This document shows positions 1 through 8,189 of a stretch of DNA of 40,716 nucleotides, piece after piece. Both the position numbers and the translations under genes were made by a program. Every line of letters starts with the position of its first letter. The first letter of the stretch is position 1. Origin of the DNA: Thermoanaerobaculum sp. (GTDB lineage: Bacteria; Acidobacteriota; Thermoanaerobaculia; Thermoanaerobaculales; Thermoanaerobaculaceae); contig JANXCP010000008.1 of the NCBI GenBank assembly GCA_025060245.1, forward strand, positions 1 through 40,716, written 5' to 3'. Under the pieces are notes generated by a model. It saw nothing but the letters and a program-made list of their open reading frames with translations. It was not told where the DNA came from and did not search any database.

Positions 1-1131
1 GTGTGGGGGGGACCGCGGAAGCTCTATGCGGCGATCAAGTTTTTCCTTTATACCCTGTTCGGCTCCGTGCTCATGCTCATCGGTATCCTGGCCGTTTACT
101 TTTACAACTCCAGTGGCTTTGCTCTGGTGGGTCTGCCTGGGCTAGGGAACCCCGCCACCTTTGACGTGACGGAGCTGATGAAGGTAGCACCGACCATGCC
201 CCTGTCCTTGCAGAAGTGGGTCTTCCTCGCGTTTTTCATCGGCTTTGCCATTAAAGTTCCCATGTTCCCCTTCCACACCTGGCTTCCCGACGCCCACGTG
301 GAAGCACCCACGGCAGGGTCGGTGATCCTGGCTGGGATCCTGCTGAAGATGGGTACCTATGGTTTTTTGCGCTTTTCCCTGCCGATGTTGCCTGAGGCCA
401 CCCGCTGGGCAGTTCCTTGGATGGTGGCATTGGCCATCATCGGCATCATTTACGGTGCCCTAGTGGCCATGGCCCAACAGGATATGAAAAAGTTAGTGGC
501 CTACTCTTCTGTGTCCCACCTGGGCTTTGTCATGTTGGGGATGTTTGCCCTCAACCCCCAGGGGCTCTCAGGATCGCTGTTGCAGATGATCAACCACGGT
601 CTTTCCACGGGCGGCTTGTTCTTGTTGGTGGGCATCATCTACGAGCGGCGGCACACTCGGGGATTGGCGGAATTTGGCGGGTTGGCCAAGGTGATGCCCA
701 TCTACGCCACGCTGTTCATGATCATCACCATGGCCTCCATAGGTTTGCCCACCCTCAACGGGTTCGTGGGTGAGCTGACGATCCTTTTGGGAGCATTCAA
801 CCGCAACACTTGGTGGGCGGTGGCTGCCGCCACGGGCATTGTTCTGGGTGCGGCGTACATGCTGTGGATGTACCAACGGGTGTTTTTTGGCGAGCTGGTC
901 CATGAAGAAAACAGGAACCTGCCGGACGCCAACCGCCGCGAGCAGTGGACCCTCATTCCACTGATCATTCTGTGCTTCTGGATTGGTCTGTACCCCAAGC
1001 CGTTTTTCCAGATTATGGAACCCTCCATACGGCGCGTGGTGGAGGTGGTGGATCCCACCTACGCCCAGGTCTCCGCTCCCGTAAAGGCGGTGCACGAGCA
1101 CGGCGAGACCGTCACGGCCGGTTCGGAGTAA
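1..1131 (+). CDS. nuoM: NADH-quinone oxidoreductase subunit M (5' truncated by window edge)
   Basis: Motifs such as [41 protein letters not shown] and [21 protein letters not shown] are typical of NuoM; the ORF is open at base 1. Confidence 0.95.
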   Translation: MWGGPRKLYAAIKFFLYTLFGSVLMLIGILAVYFYNSSGFALVGLPGLGNPATFDVTELMKVAPTMPLSLQKWVFLAFFIGFAIKVPMFPFHTWLPDAHVEAPTAGSVILAGILLKMGTYGFLRFSLPMLPEATRWAVPWMVALAIIGIIYGALVAMAQQDMKKLVAYSSVSHLGFVMLGMFALNPQGLSGSLLQMINHGLSTGGLFLLVGIIYERRHTRGLAEFGGLAKVMPIYATLFMIITMASIGLPTLNGFVGELTILLGAFNRNTWWAVAAATGIVLGAAYMLWMYQRVFFGELVHEENRNLPDANRREQWTLIPLIILCFWIGLYPKPFFQIMEPSIRRVVEVVDPTYAQVSAPVKAVHEHGETVTAGSE

Positions 1132-1134
1132 ACC

Positions 1135-2574
1135 ATGAACGCCCAGCTTTCCGTCTTGCTGCCCGAGCTCATTTTGGCTGGCCTTGGCATGGTTCTGCTG
1201 CTGGTAGGGGTTACCCGCCGCGCCTCCCCGTCCTGGGCCTTTTCTTTGGCAAACCTGGGGTTGGTGGCAGCGGCGGTGGCGGTGTTCGTGGTGGGGGAGA
1301 GGGGGCAAACCACCTTTTTTTCCGGGATGGTGCAACTGGACCGTTTTGCCCTGTTTTTCCGGCTCCTCTTCCTGTTCGCGGCGCTGCTGGTGGTGTGGTT
1401 GTCCCGGGACTTCCTCCAGCGAGCCCAGCAAAACCCGTGGGAGTACTACGCCTTGGTCTTATTTGCCACGTTGGGCATGAGCTTTCTCGCCTCAGGGGTG
1501 CATTTGGCCGGGCTTTACGTTTCCCTGGAGCTGATGGCCCTTTCCTCGTACATCTTGGCTGGCTATTTCCGTGGCGAGGTGAAATCCCACGAAGCAGCGA
1601 CGAAGTACTTTGTCCTCGGAGCCCTCTCTTCGGGGGTGCTGGTGTATGGGCTTTCCCTCTTGTACGGGGCTACCGGTAGCCTGGATCTGGTGGAGCTGCG
1701 CCAGCTTCTGGCCCAACAGCCGCCGTCTATGGCCGCGATGGCGGGTGTATTTCTCCTGTTGGCGGGGATGCTCTTCAAGGTGGCTGCGGTGCCGTTCCAT
1801 GTGTGGACGCCGGACGTGTACGAGGGGGCGCCCACCCCAATGACGGCCTTTTTTTCCGTGGGCCCGAAGGCGGCCGCCTTTGCCATGATGGTGCGCGTGT
1901 TTTGGGTGGGTTTGGCACCGGCGGCGGAGGATTGGCGGGTTTTTCTGGCCTGGATCGCCGCCGCCACCATGGTGTGGGGGAACGTGGCCGCCTTGACCCA
2001 GGACAACGTCAAGCGCCTGCTGGCGTACTCCTCCATTGCCCACGCCGGTTATGCCCTCTTGGGGGTGGTCGCAGGGGGTCAGCTGGGGATTCAGGCGGTC
2101 CTGTTCTACATGCTGGTGTACGCCCTCACCAACCTGGGCGCTTTCGGCCTGGTGGTGCTCCTGGGCAGCAAAGAGTACGCTGGGGAAAAGGTCAGCGACT
2201 TTCGCGGGATGGGGCGCAAGCACCCCTTGGCCGCTTTTGCCATGCTGCTGTTCCTCCTTTCCTTGGGGGGCATTCCTCCGACCGCGGGCTTTATGGGCAA
2301 GCTGTACCTTTTCGCAGCGGCGGTTCACGCCGGCTTCGCCTGGTTGGCGGTGGTGGGAGTGGTCATGTCGGCCGTTTCCCTCTACTACTACTTCCGCATT
2401 GTGCGCGAGATGTACCTGCCCACCGAGGAGGAGGAAGAGCCGCTGCCGGTCCTGTCTGAGGCATGGGGCGTGCGCGCGCTGGCGGTTTGTGCTTTTCTTA
2501 CCTTACTTCTTGGCGTCTACCCCACCTCTGTTTTAGCCTTTACGGCTGCCGCAGCTATGATAGCTCCCTGGTGA
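1135..2574 (+). CDS. nuoN: NADH-quinone oxidoreductase subunit N
   Basis: Polytopic protein with FKVAAVPFHVWTPDVYEGAPTPMTAFFSVGPKAAAFA and NVKRLLAYSSIAHAGYALLG; follows nuoM directly. Confidence 0.95.
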   Translation: MNAQLSVLLPELILAGLGMVLLLVGVTRRASPSWAFSLANLGLVAAAVAVFVVGERGQTTFFSGMVQLDRFALFFRLLFLFAALLVVWLSRDFLQRAQQNPWEYYALVLFATLGMSFLASGVHLAGLYVSLELMALSSYILAGYFRGEVKSHEAATKYFVLGALSSGVLVYGLSLLYGATGSLDLVELRQLLAQQPPSMAAMAGVFLLLAGMLFKVAAVPFHVWTPDVYEGAPTPMTAFFSVGPKAAAFAMMVRVFWVGLAPAAEDWRVFLAWIAAATMVWGNVAALTQDNVKRLLAYSSIAHAGYALLGVVAGGQLGIQAVLFYMLVYALTNLGAFGLVVLLGSKEYAGEKVSDFRGMGRKHPLAAFAMLLFLLSLGGIPPTAGFMGKLYLFAAAVHAGFAWLAVVGVVMSAVSLYYYFRIVREMYLPTEEEEEPLPVLSEAWGVRALAVCAFLTLLLGVYPTSVLAFTAAAAMIAPW

Positions 2575-2822
2575 GGGAACCAGGGGAACGAAAAAAGCGC
2601 CTTGATGCGGCTCGCCGCTTGGCGGAGGCGTCCAGCATTGGTATTGCGTTTCCCTTGGCTTTGGGTATTGGCTACCTTTGGGGTTCCTGGATGGATGGGG
2701 TCTTTGGCACGAAACCCTACCTCACCTGGATCTTTTCCGGCCTGGGAGTGGTGGCGGGCTTTGTCAACGCCATACGCTTGGCGCTGCGTGTGGCCCGCGA
2801 GGAGGAGCGGGAGCAGAGGTGA
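2571..2822 (+). CDS. AtpZ/AtpI-like F0F1 ATPase-associated small membrane protein
   Basis: GTG start at 2571 overlaps the nuoN stop (GTGA). Protein ...ASSIGIAFPLALGIGYLWGSWMDGVFGTKPYLTWIFSGLGVVAGFVNAIRLALRV resembles AtpZ-type proteins; located upstream of atpB. Confidence 0.75.
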   Translation: MREPGERKKRLDAARRLAEASSIGIAFPLALGIGYLWGSWMDGVFGTKPYLTWIFSGLGVVAGFVNAIRLALRVAREEEREQR

Positions 2823-3169
2823 GCGCTTTGAGTCGGGGGGGGTGGCTTTCGGCCGGCTTGGTGGCCGTGGTGGGCCTGGGGCTTGTGGTTTTGGGCCAAG
2901 GCAAGGCCGCCCTTGCCTTGACGGCGGCGGCCTTGGTGGCTATGATCAGCGCGCTTTGGCTGGAACGCGTGCTCACCCGCGTAATCCAGCCGGGCCGCCT
3001 GCGGCTGACGAAGTCCTTGGTTTGGCAAGGTCTGAGTCGTTTGGTTTTTCTGGTAGTGGCGGGAGCCGCCTTTTACGTGGTGAGGCGTCAGGTGGAAGGT
3101 TGGGCGGTGGCTCTAGGGGTTACGTTGGCCATGGTGGGTTGGGTTTGGGCTGGTGTTCGCGGCCGATAG
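2819..3169 (+). CDS. ATP synthase subunit I-like membrane protein
   Basis: GTG start at 2819 overlaps the previous stop (GTGA); about 116 aa with hydrophobic segments; sits between the atpZ-like gene and atpB. Confidence 0.65.
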   Translation: MSALSRGGWLSAGLVAVVGLGLVVLGQGKAALALTAAALVAMISALWLERVLTRVIQPGRLRLTKSLVWQGLSRLVFLVVAGAAFYVVRRQVEGWAVALGVTLAMVGWVWAGVRGR

Positions 3170-3187
3170 GGCAACAGGGAGCGCTGG

Positions 3188-3931
3188 ATGGAGCACGAGC
3201 ATTCAATTTTTTATGGGCCGGTGAACGGGTTCCTGCGGTTCCTCCTGGGGCAGCCGCCAGAGGGCTGGCAAAGGGCCATGGGCCTGGACGAGGGGGCCTG
3301 GTTGCCAGACCATGTGGTGATGGCCCTGTTTGCTGTTCTGGTCATCACCGCCGTAAGCTCCTGGGTGAAGAGCCGCCTTTCCCTTGAACGTCCCTCGTCC
3401 CTGCAGCAGGCCATGGAGGTGCTCTTGGGAGGGCTCAAGCACTTGGCCGACGATGTGATCGGTCACCACTTGGGGCGTGCCTACGTGCCTTACATGGCCG
3501 CCCTGGCGTTTTTCATCTTCACCTGCAACATTTCGGGGCTTTTCTTCTTCCTGCAGCCTCCAACGGCCAACTTGAACACGACCTTTGCCTTGGCCCTGAC
3601 CACCTTTATCTTCTACAACGCCGTGGGGATCTACCATAACGGCCTGCTCGGGCACTTGAAGCACTTCATTGGACCGGTGTGGTGGTTAGCTCCTCTGATG
3701 CTGCCGGTGGAAATCATTTCGCATGTAGCGAGGATTCTTTCCCTTTCCGTCCGTCTTTTCGGCAACATGTTCGGCGAACACTCGGTGGTGGGTGTCTTTA
3801 CCGCGCTCGTACCCTTCGCCATCCCTTGGCCGTTGATGGGATTGGGGGTTCTGGGTTCCACCGTTCAAACGTTTATCTTTGTCATGCTCACCGCTGTGTA
3901 CATTGCAGGGGTGACGGCAGAAGAACACTGA
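3188..3931 (+). CDS. atpB: F0F1 ATP synthase subunit a
   Basis: SLSVRLFGNMFGEHSVVGV contains the conserved Arg helix; followed directly by subunit c. Confidence 0.95.
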   Translation: MEHEHSIFYGPVNGFLRFLLGQPPEGWQRAMGLDEGAWLPDHVVMALFAVLVITAVSSWVKSRLSLERPSSLQQAMEVLLGGLKHLADDVIGHHLGRAYVPYMAALAFFIFTCNISGLFFFLQPPTANLNTTFALALTTFIFYNAVGIYHNGLLGHLKHFIGPVWWLAPLMLPVEIISHVARILSLSVRLFGNMFGEHSVVGVFTALVPFAIPWPLMGLGVLGSTVQTFIFVMLTAVYIAGVTAEEH

Positions 3932-3950
3932 GGACGAGGAGGAGGATCGT

Positions 3951-4262
3951 ATGAAAAAGGCTTTGGTCTTTTCACTCGTGTTGCTAGGTTTCCTTTTGGC
4001 CATGCCAGCGGCGGCAGCGGAAGAGGCGGCAACCACACCGGCGGGTCAGCATTGGCGTTACATCTCGGCGGCTTTGGTGCTGGGGATCGCTGCCTTTGCC
4101 GGTGCCTTCGGCCAAGCCAAGGCCATTGCCGCAGCTTGCACCTCCATGGGGCGCAACCCCGGTGCGGCAGGTGCCATCCGCTTGGCCTTGATCCTGGGCC
4201 TGGCTTTCATTGAGTCGCTGGTGCTCTACGCCCTGTTGATCGCTATCCTCTCGCTGCCATAG
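3951..4262 (+). CDS. atpE: F0F1 ATP synthase subunit c
   Basis: Two-helix proteolipid with GQAKAIAAACTSMGRNPGAAGAI loop and ILGLAFIESLVLYALLIAILSLP; signal-peptide-like N-terminus; SD gaggaggag upstream. Confidence 0.93.
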   Translation: MKKALVFSLVLLGFLLAMPAAAAEEAATTPAGQHWRYISAALVLGIAAFAGAFGQAKAIAAACTSMGRNPGAAGAIRLALILGLAFIESLVLYALLIAILSLP

Positions 4263-4293
4263 GCGCGGAGCCAGTCTTTCCGGTGCCACGCCC

Positions 4294-4317
4294 AACCGGC
4301 CCTTCGGGGCCGGTTTT
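4294..4317 (+). terminator. Intrinsic terminator after atpE
   Basis: AACCGGCCC-TTCG-GGGCCGGTT, a perfect 9-bp stem with UUCG tetraloop, then TT; located 31 nt past the atpE stop. Confidence 0.75.
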
Positions 4318-4331
4318 GGTACTGCCGCATA

Positions 4332-4360
4332 TTGACATCGGGTCTCGGTTTCTATATTCT
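4332..4360 (+). promoter_or_regulatory. Candidate sigma70-type promoter for the ECF sigma gene
   Basis: TTGACA (4332-4337) followed by TATTCT at 17-bp spacing (4355-4360) or TATATT at 15-bp spacing; just upstream of the GTG start at 4378. Confidence 0.45.
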
Positions 4361-4377
4361 CCCATTGGAGGTGCAGG

Positions 4378-5022
4378 GTGAGCGCGAACGTTTGGCTGGA
4401 AGGTGAGGGGCTCCCCCACTGGGAACAGCTCTACAAGACCGCCCTCCGCTTGACCCGCAACCGGGAAGATGCCGAGGATTTGCTGCAGGAGACTTACCTC
4501 AAGGCCTTTCGCCACTGGCAAAGCTTTCAACCCGGCACTAACCTGAAGGCCTGGCTTTTCAAGATCCTCAAGAACACGTTCATCAACCTGTACCGCAGGC
4601 AAAAAGCGCTGCCGCCGCAGACGGATTTCGCTGACCTGGAGGAAACGCTGGAGGCTCAGATCATCAGCGAGCCGGAAAAAAGCCCAGAGGACGAGCTTTT
4701 AGAGCGCTCGTGGGATCAAGGGGTTTTGGAGGCGGTAAAGCAGCTGCCACACAACTACAAGGTGGTGGTGCTCCTGGCGGATATTGAAGGGTATTCTTAC
4801 AAAGAGATCGCGGAAATCCTCGCTATTCCCTTGGGAACGGTCATGTCGCGCCTGTACCGCGGGCGCAAAGCCCTGGAAAAGGCACTCCTGGCCTTTGGCC
4901 AACGGTACAACTATTTGCGCCGTCAGCCCAAACGGCTGCGCAGCGCGGATCTCGTTGGCCAGGGGGCTGGGGCATCGGAGCCGCGGGGTTCTTCAGCTTC
5001 CTCGTCGACGGCGTTGCAGTAG
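4378..5022 (+). CDS. ECF-type RNA polymerase sigma factor
   Basis: Sigma2 motif [46 protein letters not shown] and sigma4 motif [35 protein letters not shown] ggaggt upstream. Confidence 0.92.
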   Translation: MSANVWLEGEGLPHWEQLYKTALRLTRNREDAEDLLQETYLKAFRHWQSFQPGTNLKAWLFKILKNTFINLYRRQKALPPQTDFADLEETLEAQIISEPEKSPEDELLERSWDQGVLEAVKQLPHNYKVVVLLADIEGYSYKEIAEILAIPLGTVMSRLYRGRKALEKALLAFGQRYNYLRRQPKRLRSADLVGQGAGASEPRGSSASSSTALQ

Positions 5023-5056
5023 CCGACTGGCTTTTCACTTTTGTTAAGATGGTTTG

Positions 5057-5482
5057 ATGACAACTGCGCTCTGGTTGGGGCTCCTCTTGGGTGAGGGGCT
5101 TGTGACCCTAGACGGCTCACCTTTTTCCTGGGAGGCCTTCGCCCCCGCTCAACCCAAGGTGGTGGTGTTCTGGAACAGCTGGGTACCTCAAGATCCCGCT
5201 TTTCCCACCTTGGTGGCGGAGCTGGAACGCCGTGGGCTGGCTGCGGGATTGGCAGGAGCCATCGTCATTTTCCAAGAGCCCGATGGCCAAAAGGCCGCCA
5301 CCGTCTTTGGCAGCGGGCGGTGGCCGCGCCTTTTGGACCGCCGCGGTGTCCTGGTACGCCAGTTTGGTCTCACCCAGGCACCGATGGTGGTGCTCCTGGG
5401 GCCACGGGGTGAGGTGGAGCAAACGGCAGGACCGGACATGGAGGGCCTGCGCCGTTTCGTGGCATCCCTAGGCCAGCCTTGA
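5057..5482 (+). CDS. Thioredoxin-like fold protein lacking the CXXC motif
   Basis: PKVVVFWNSWVPQDPAFPTLVAELE aligns with the TlpA/ResA active-site region but has no cysteines; later GLTQAPMVVLLGPRGEV resembles the cis-Pro region. Confidence 0.6.
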   Translation: MTTALWLGLLLGEGLVTLDGSPFSWEAFAPAQPKVVVFWNSWVPQDPAFPTLVAELERRGLAAGLAGAIVIFQEPDGQKAATVFGSGRWPRLLDRRGVLVRQFGLTQAPMVVLLGPRGEVEQTAGPDMEGLRRFVASLGQP

Positions 5483-5528
5483 GGTAGGCAGAAAACTGTG
5501 GGCTGGCGCTCGTCCTTCTTTGGCACCA

Positions 5529-6479
5529 ATGGAAGCCGTTGAGGTCTTTGCTCCAGCCCGCGCGGATTTGGCCGGGGGAACCCTGGATTTATGGCCCCTC
5601 TGGTGCTTCCATCCCGGAAGCCTGACGGTGAATACCACCCTGAGGGCAGGGGTGCGCCTGCGCCTGAGCCACACCGACGCCGCCTGGGTGGTGCACCGGT
5701 GCGAGGGCAAGGAGCGCCTCCTCACCACCGCCGATGTGGGACGGGATCTGACCGCCACGGTGGTGCACCACTTCCTGCCGGAGGGGGGGGTGCAGGTTGA
5801 GGTGGTGCAGCAGCCGCCGATGGGCTCGGGTTTGGGAGGCTCTTCCGTCTACGCCGTGGCGTTGGCCAAGGCGTGCACGCAACGTGCCCGCCTGGCCCTT
5901 TCCCGTTCCACCTTGGTGGCGGTGTTGAAAGACTTGGAGGCGCAGGTGCTGGGAGCACCCACAGGGGTGCAGGACTACTATCCCGCCTTGTACGGGGGGA
6001 CCCTAGCCATCCATTTGCGCCCCGGCGGGGAGCGGATCGAGCGCCTGGCCGTCCCCCGCCGGTGGCTGGCGGCGCACCTTTTGGTGGTGTTCACCGGTCT
6101 TCCCCACCACTCTGGGCTGGTGAACTGGCAGGTGTACCGCGCCCGCGTGGACGGCCACCCGCAGGTGGTGGAAGCCCTGGAGCGCATTGCCCAGGCAGCG
6201 AGAAGATGTCGCGGCGCCTTGCTGGAGCGGGATGCCTCCGCCGTGGGGTACGCCCTGGCGCAGGAGTGGGAAGCGCGGCGGGGCTTGGCCGCCGAGGTTT
6301 GCCCGCCGGCTCTGGGGGAGGTACTCCAGGCGGGACTTCGGGCCGGTGCTTGGGCGGCCAAGGCTTGCGGTGCCGGCGGTGGGGGAAGCGTGCTCTTTTG
6401 GACCTCACCGCGGTTCCGTCAGGCTGTGGAAGCGGCGGTGCTGGCCCGCTGCCGCGGCGGCTTTGTGGTTCCGCTGTAA
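5529..6479 (+). CDS. GHMP family sugar kinase
   Basis: N-terminal FAPARADLAGGTLD, GHMP motif PPMGSGLGGSSVYAVALAKA, C-terminal KACGAGGGGSVLFW. Confidence 0.85.
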   Translation: MEAVEVFAPARADLAGGTLDLWPLWCFHPGSLTVNTTLRAGVRLRLSHTDAAWVVHRCEGKERLLTTADVGRDLTATVVHHFLPEGGVQVEVVQQPPMGSGLGGSSVYAVALAKACTQRARLALSRSTLVAVLKDLEAQVLGAPTGVQDYYPALYGGTLAIHLRPGGERIERLAVPRRWLAAHLLVVFTGLPHHSGLVNWQVYRARVDGHPQVVEALERIAQAARRCRGALLERDASAVGYALAQEWEARRGLAAEVCPPALGEVLQAGLRAGAWAAKACGAGGGGSVLFWTSPRFRQAVEAAVLARCRGGFVVPL

Positions 6480-6530
6480 GGGTTTCGGCGCTACCATTAC
6501 ATTGCCCTCGCCGAGGGCAGGAGGATGGCT

Positions 6531-8189
6531 ATGGCCGAACCTCGGATCATTCGCGCTCCCAGGGGGAATCAGCTCTCCTGCCAAGGGTGGGGCCAAGAGG
6601 CGGCCCTGCGGATGCTTATGAACAACCTGGATCCCGAGGTGGCAGAGCGACCCCAAGACTTGGTGGTCTACGGTGGCTCGGGAAAGGCGGCGCGAAACTG
6701 GGAGTGCTTTGACGCCCTCGTGGCAAGCCTGCGACAGCTGGGCAACGACGAAACCCTCTTGGTGCAATCGGGCAAGCCGGTGGGGATTTTCCGTACCCAT
6801 GAGGACGCTCCGAGGGTGCTCATTGCCAACGCCAACTTGGTCCCCCACTGGGCCACAGCCGATGAGTTCCGTCGGTTAGAGGCGCTGGGTCTAACCATGT
6901 ACGGGCAGATGACGGCGGGCTCGTGGATTTACATTGGCACCCAAGGGATCCTCCAGGGGACCTACGAGACCTTTGCCGCGGCGGCGCGGCAGCACTTCGG
7001 CGGGAGCCTCAAGGGGAAGCTGGTTGTGACGGCTGGCTTGGGCGGCATGGGTGGGGCTCAGCCACTGGCGGCCACCATGAATGAGGGTACCTTCCTCGCC
7101 GCAGAGGTGGATGAGGCACGGATTGACAAGCGCTTGGCCACGGGGTACTTGGACGAGAAGTTCCACGACTTGGACGGTGCCATCGAGCGGGCCCTGGAAC
7201 TGAAGGCTCGCGGTGAGGCTCGGTCGGTGGGGGTGGTGGCCAACGCCGCGGATCTCCTCCAGCGTCTTTTGCAGCGGAACGTGGTGCCGGATGTGCTCAC
7301 CGACCAGACCTCGGCCCACGACGAGCTGAACGGTTACGTGCCCAACGGCATGACCTATCAGGAGGCGTTGGCCTTGCGCCAATCCGATCCCCAGCGCTAC
7401 ATCCGCGAGGCCTACCGCACCATGGCTGCCCACATGCGGGCGATGTTGGAGCTGCAACGGCGGGGGGCTATCACCTTTGACTACGGCAACAACTTGCGGG
7501 GCCAGGCCCGCAAAGCCGGGGTGGAGGATGCCTTTCAAGTTGGGGGCTTTGTGCCGTTGTACATTCGCCCCCTGTTCTGTCAGGGCAAGGGGCCGTTCCG
7601 CTGGGTGGCCCTGTCTGGGGATCCCCAGGACATCTTCCGTACCGACCGGGCCATTCTGGAGACCTTTCCCGAGCAGGAATCCCTCTGCCGATGGATCCGC
7701 ATGGCCCAGGAACGAGTTCACTTTCAAGGGTTGCCCGCCCGCATCTGCTGGCTCGGATATGGGGAGCGGGCGCGGTTTGGCCAAGTGCTCAACCAGTTGG
7801 TGGCCCGCGGCGAGGTGCAGGCCCCCATCGTCATCGGACGCGATCACCTGGATGCTGGCTCCGTCGCCTCCCCTAACCGGGAAACGGAAGGGATGCGAGA
7901 TGGTTCCGACGCCATTGCCGATTGGCCCATCCTCAACGCCCTGCTGAACACCGCCGCTGGGGCCACCTGGGTGTCCTTCCATCACGGCGGCGGGGTGGGG
8001 ATTGGGTATTCTCTCCACGCCGGGATGGTGGTGGTGGCGGACGGCACAGAGGCAGCGGCACGGAGGTTGGCACGGGTACTGACCACCGATCCCGGCACCG
8101 GCGTGATCCGTCACGCCGATGCCGGATACCCGGAGGCCATTGCCTGGGCGCGCCAACACGGCATCCGCATTCCCATGTTAGGTTCGTGA
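6531..8189 (+). CDS. hutU: Urocanate hydratase
   Basis: Full-length urocanase with [59 protein letters not shown] and [23 protein letters not shown] ggagg 6 nt before ATG 6531. Confidence 0.97.
   Translation: MAEPRIIRAPRGNQLSCQGWGQEAALRMLMNNLDPEVAERPQDLVVYGGSGKAARNWECFDALVASLRQLGNDETLLVQSGKPVGIFRTHEDAPRVLIANANLVPHWATADEFRRLEALGLTMYGQMTAGSWIYIGTQGILQGTYETFAAAARQHFGGSLKGKLVVTAGLGGMGGAQPLAATMNEGTFLAAEVDEARIDKRLATGYLDEKFHDLDGAIERALELKARGEARSVGVVANAADLLQRLLQRNVVPDVLTDQTSAHDELNGYVPNGMTYQEALALRQSDPQRYIREAYRTMAAHMRAMLELQRRGAITFDYGNNLRGQARKAGVEDAFQVGGFVPLYIRPLFCQGKGPFRWVALSGDPQDIFRTDRAILETFPEQESLCRWIRMAQERVHFQGLPARICWLGYGERARFGQVLNQLVARGEVQAPIVIGRDHLDAGSVASPNRETEGMRDGSDAIADWPILNALLNTAAGATWVSFHHGGGVGIGYSLHAGMVVVADGTEAAARRLARVLTTDPGTGVIRHADAGYPEAIAWARQHGIRIPMLGS

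Noticed and set aside
568-1431. Long minus-strand ORF (287 aa) opposite nuoM/nuoN, and similar ones at 1492-2328, 6891-8159 and 8725-9978
   Set aside because: Composition is His/Gln/Pro/Gly/Arg-rich as expected for antisense of GC-rich genes; each lies opposite a well-recognised gene and has no recognisable domain.
7922-8185. Upstream extension of the histidine kinase ORF
   Set aside because: It overlaps hutU out of frame; the GTG at 8186 overlapping the hutU stop is the more plausible start.
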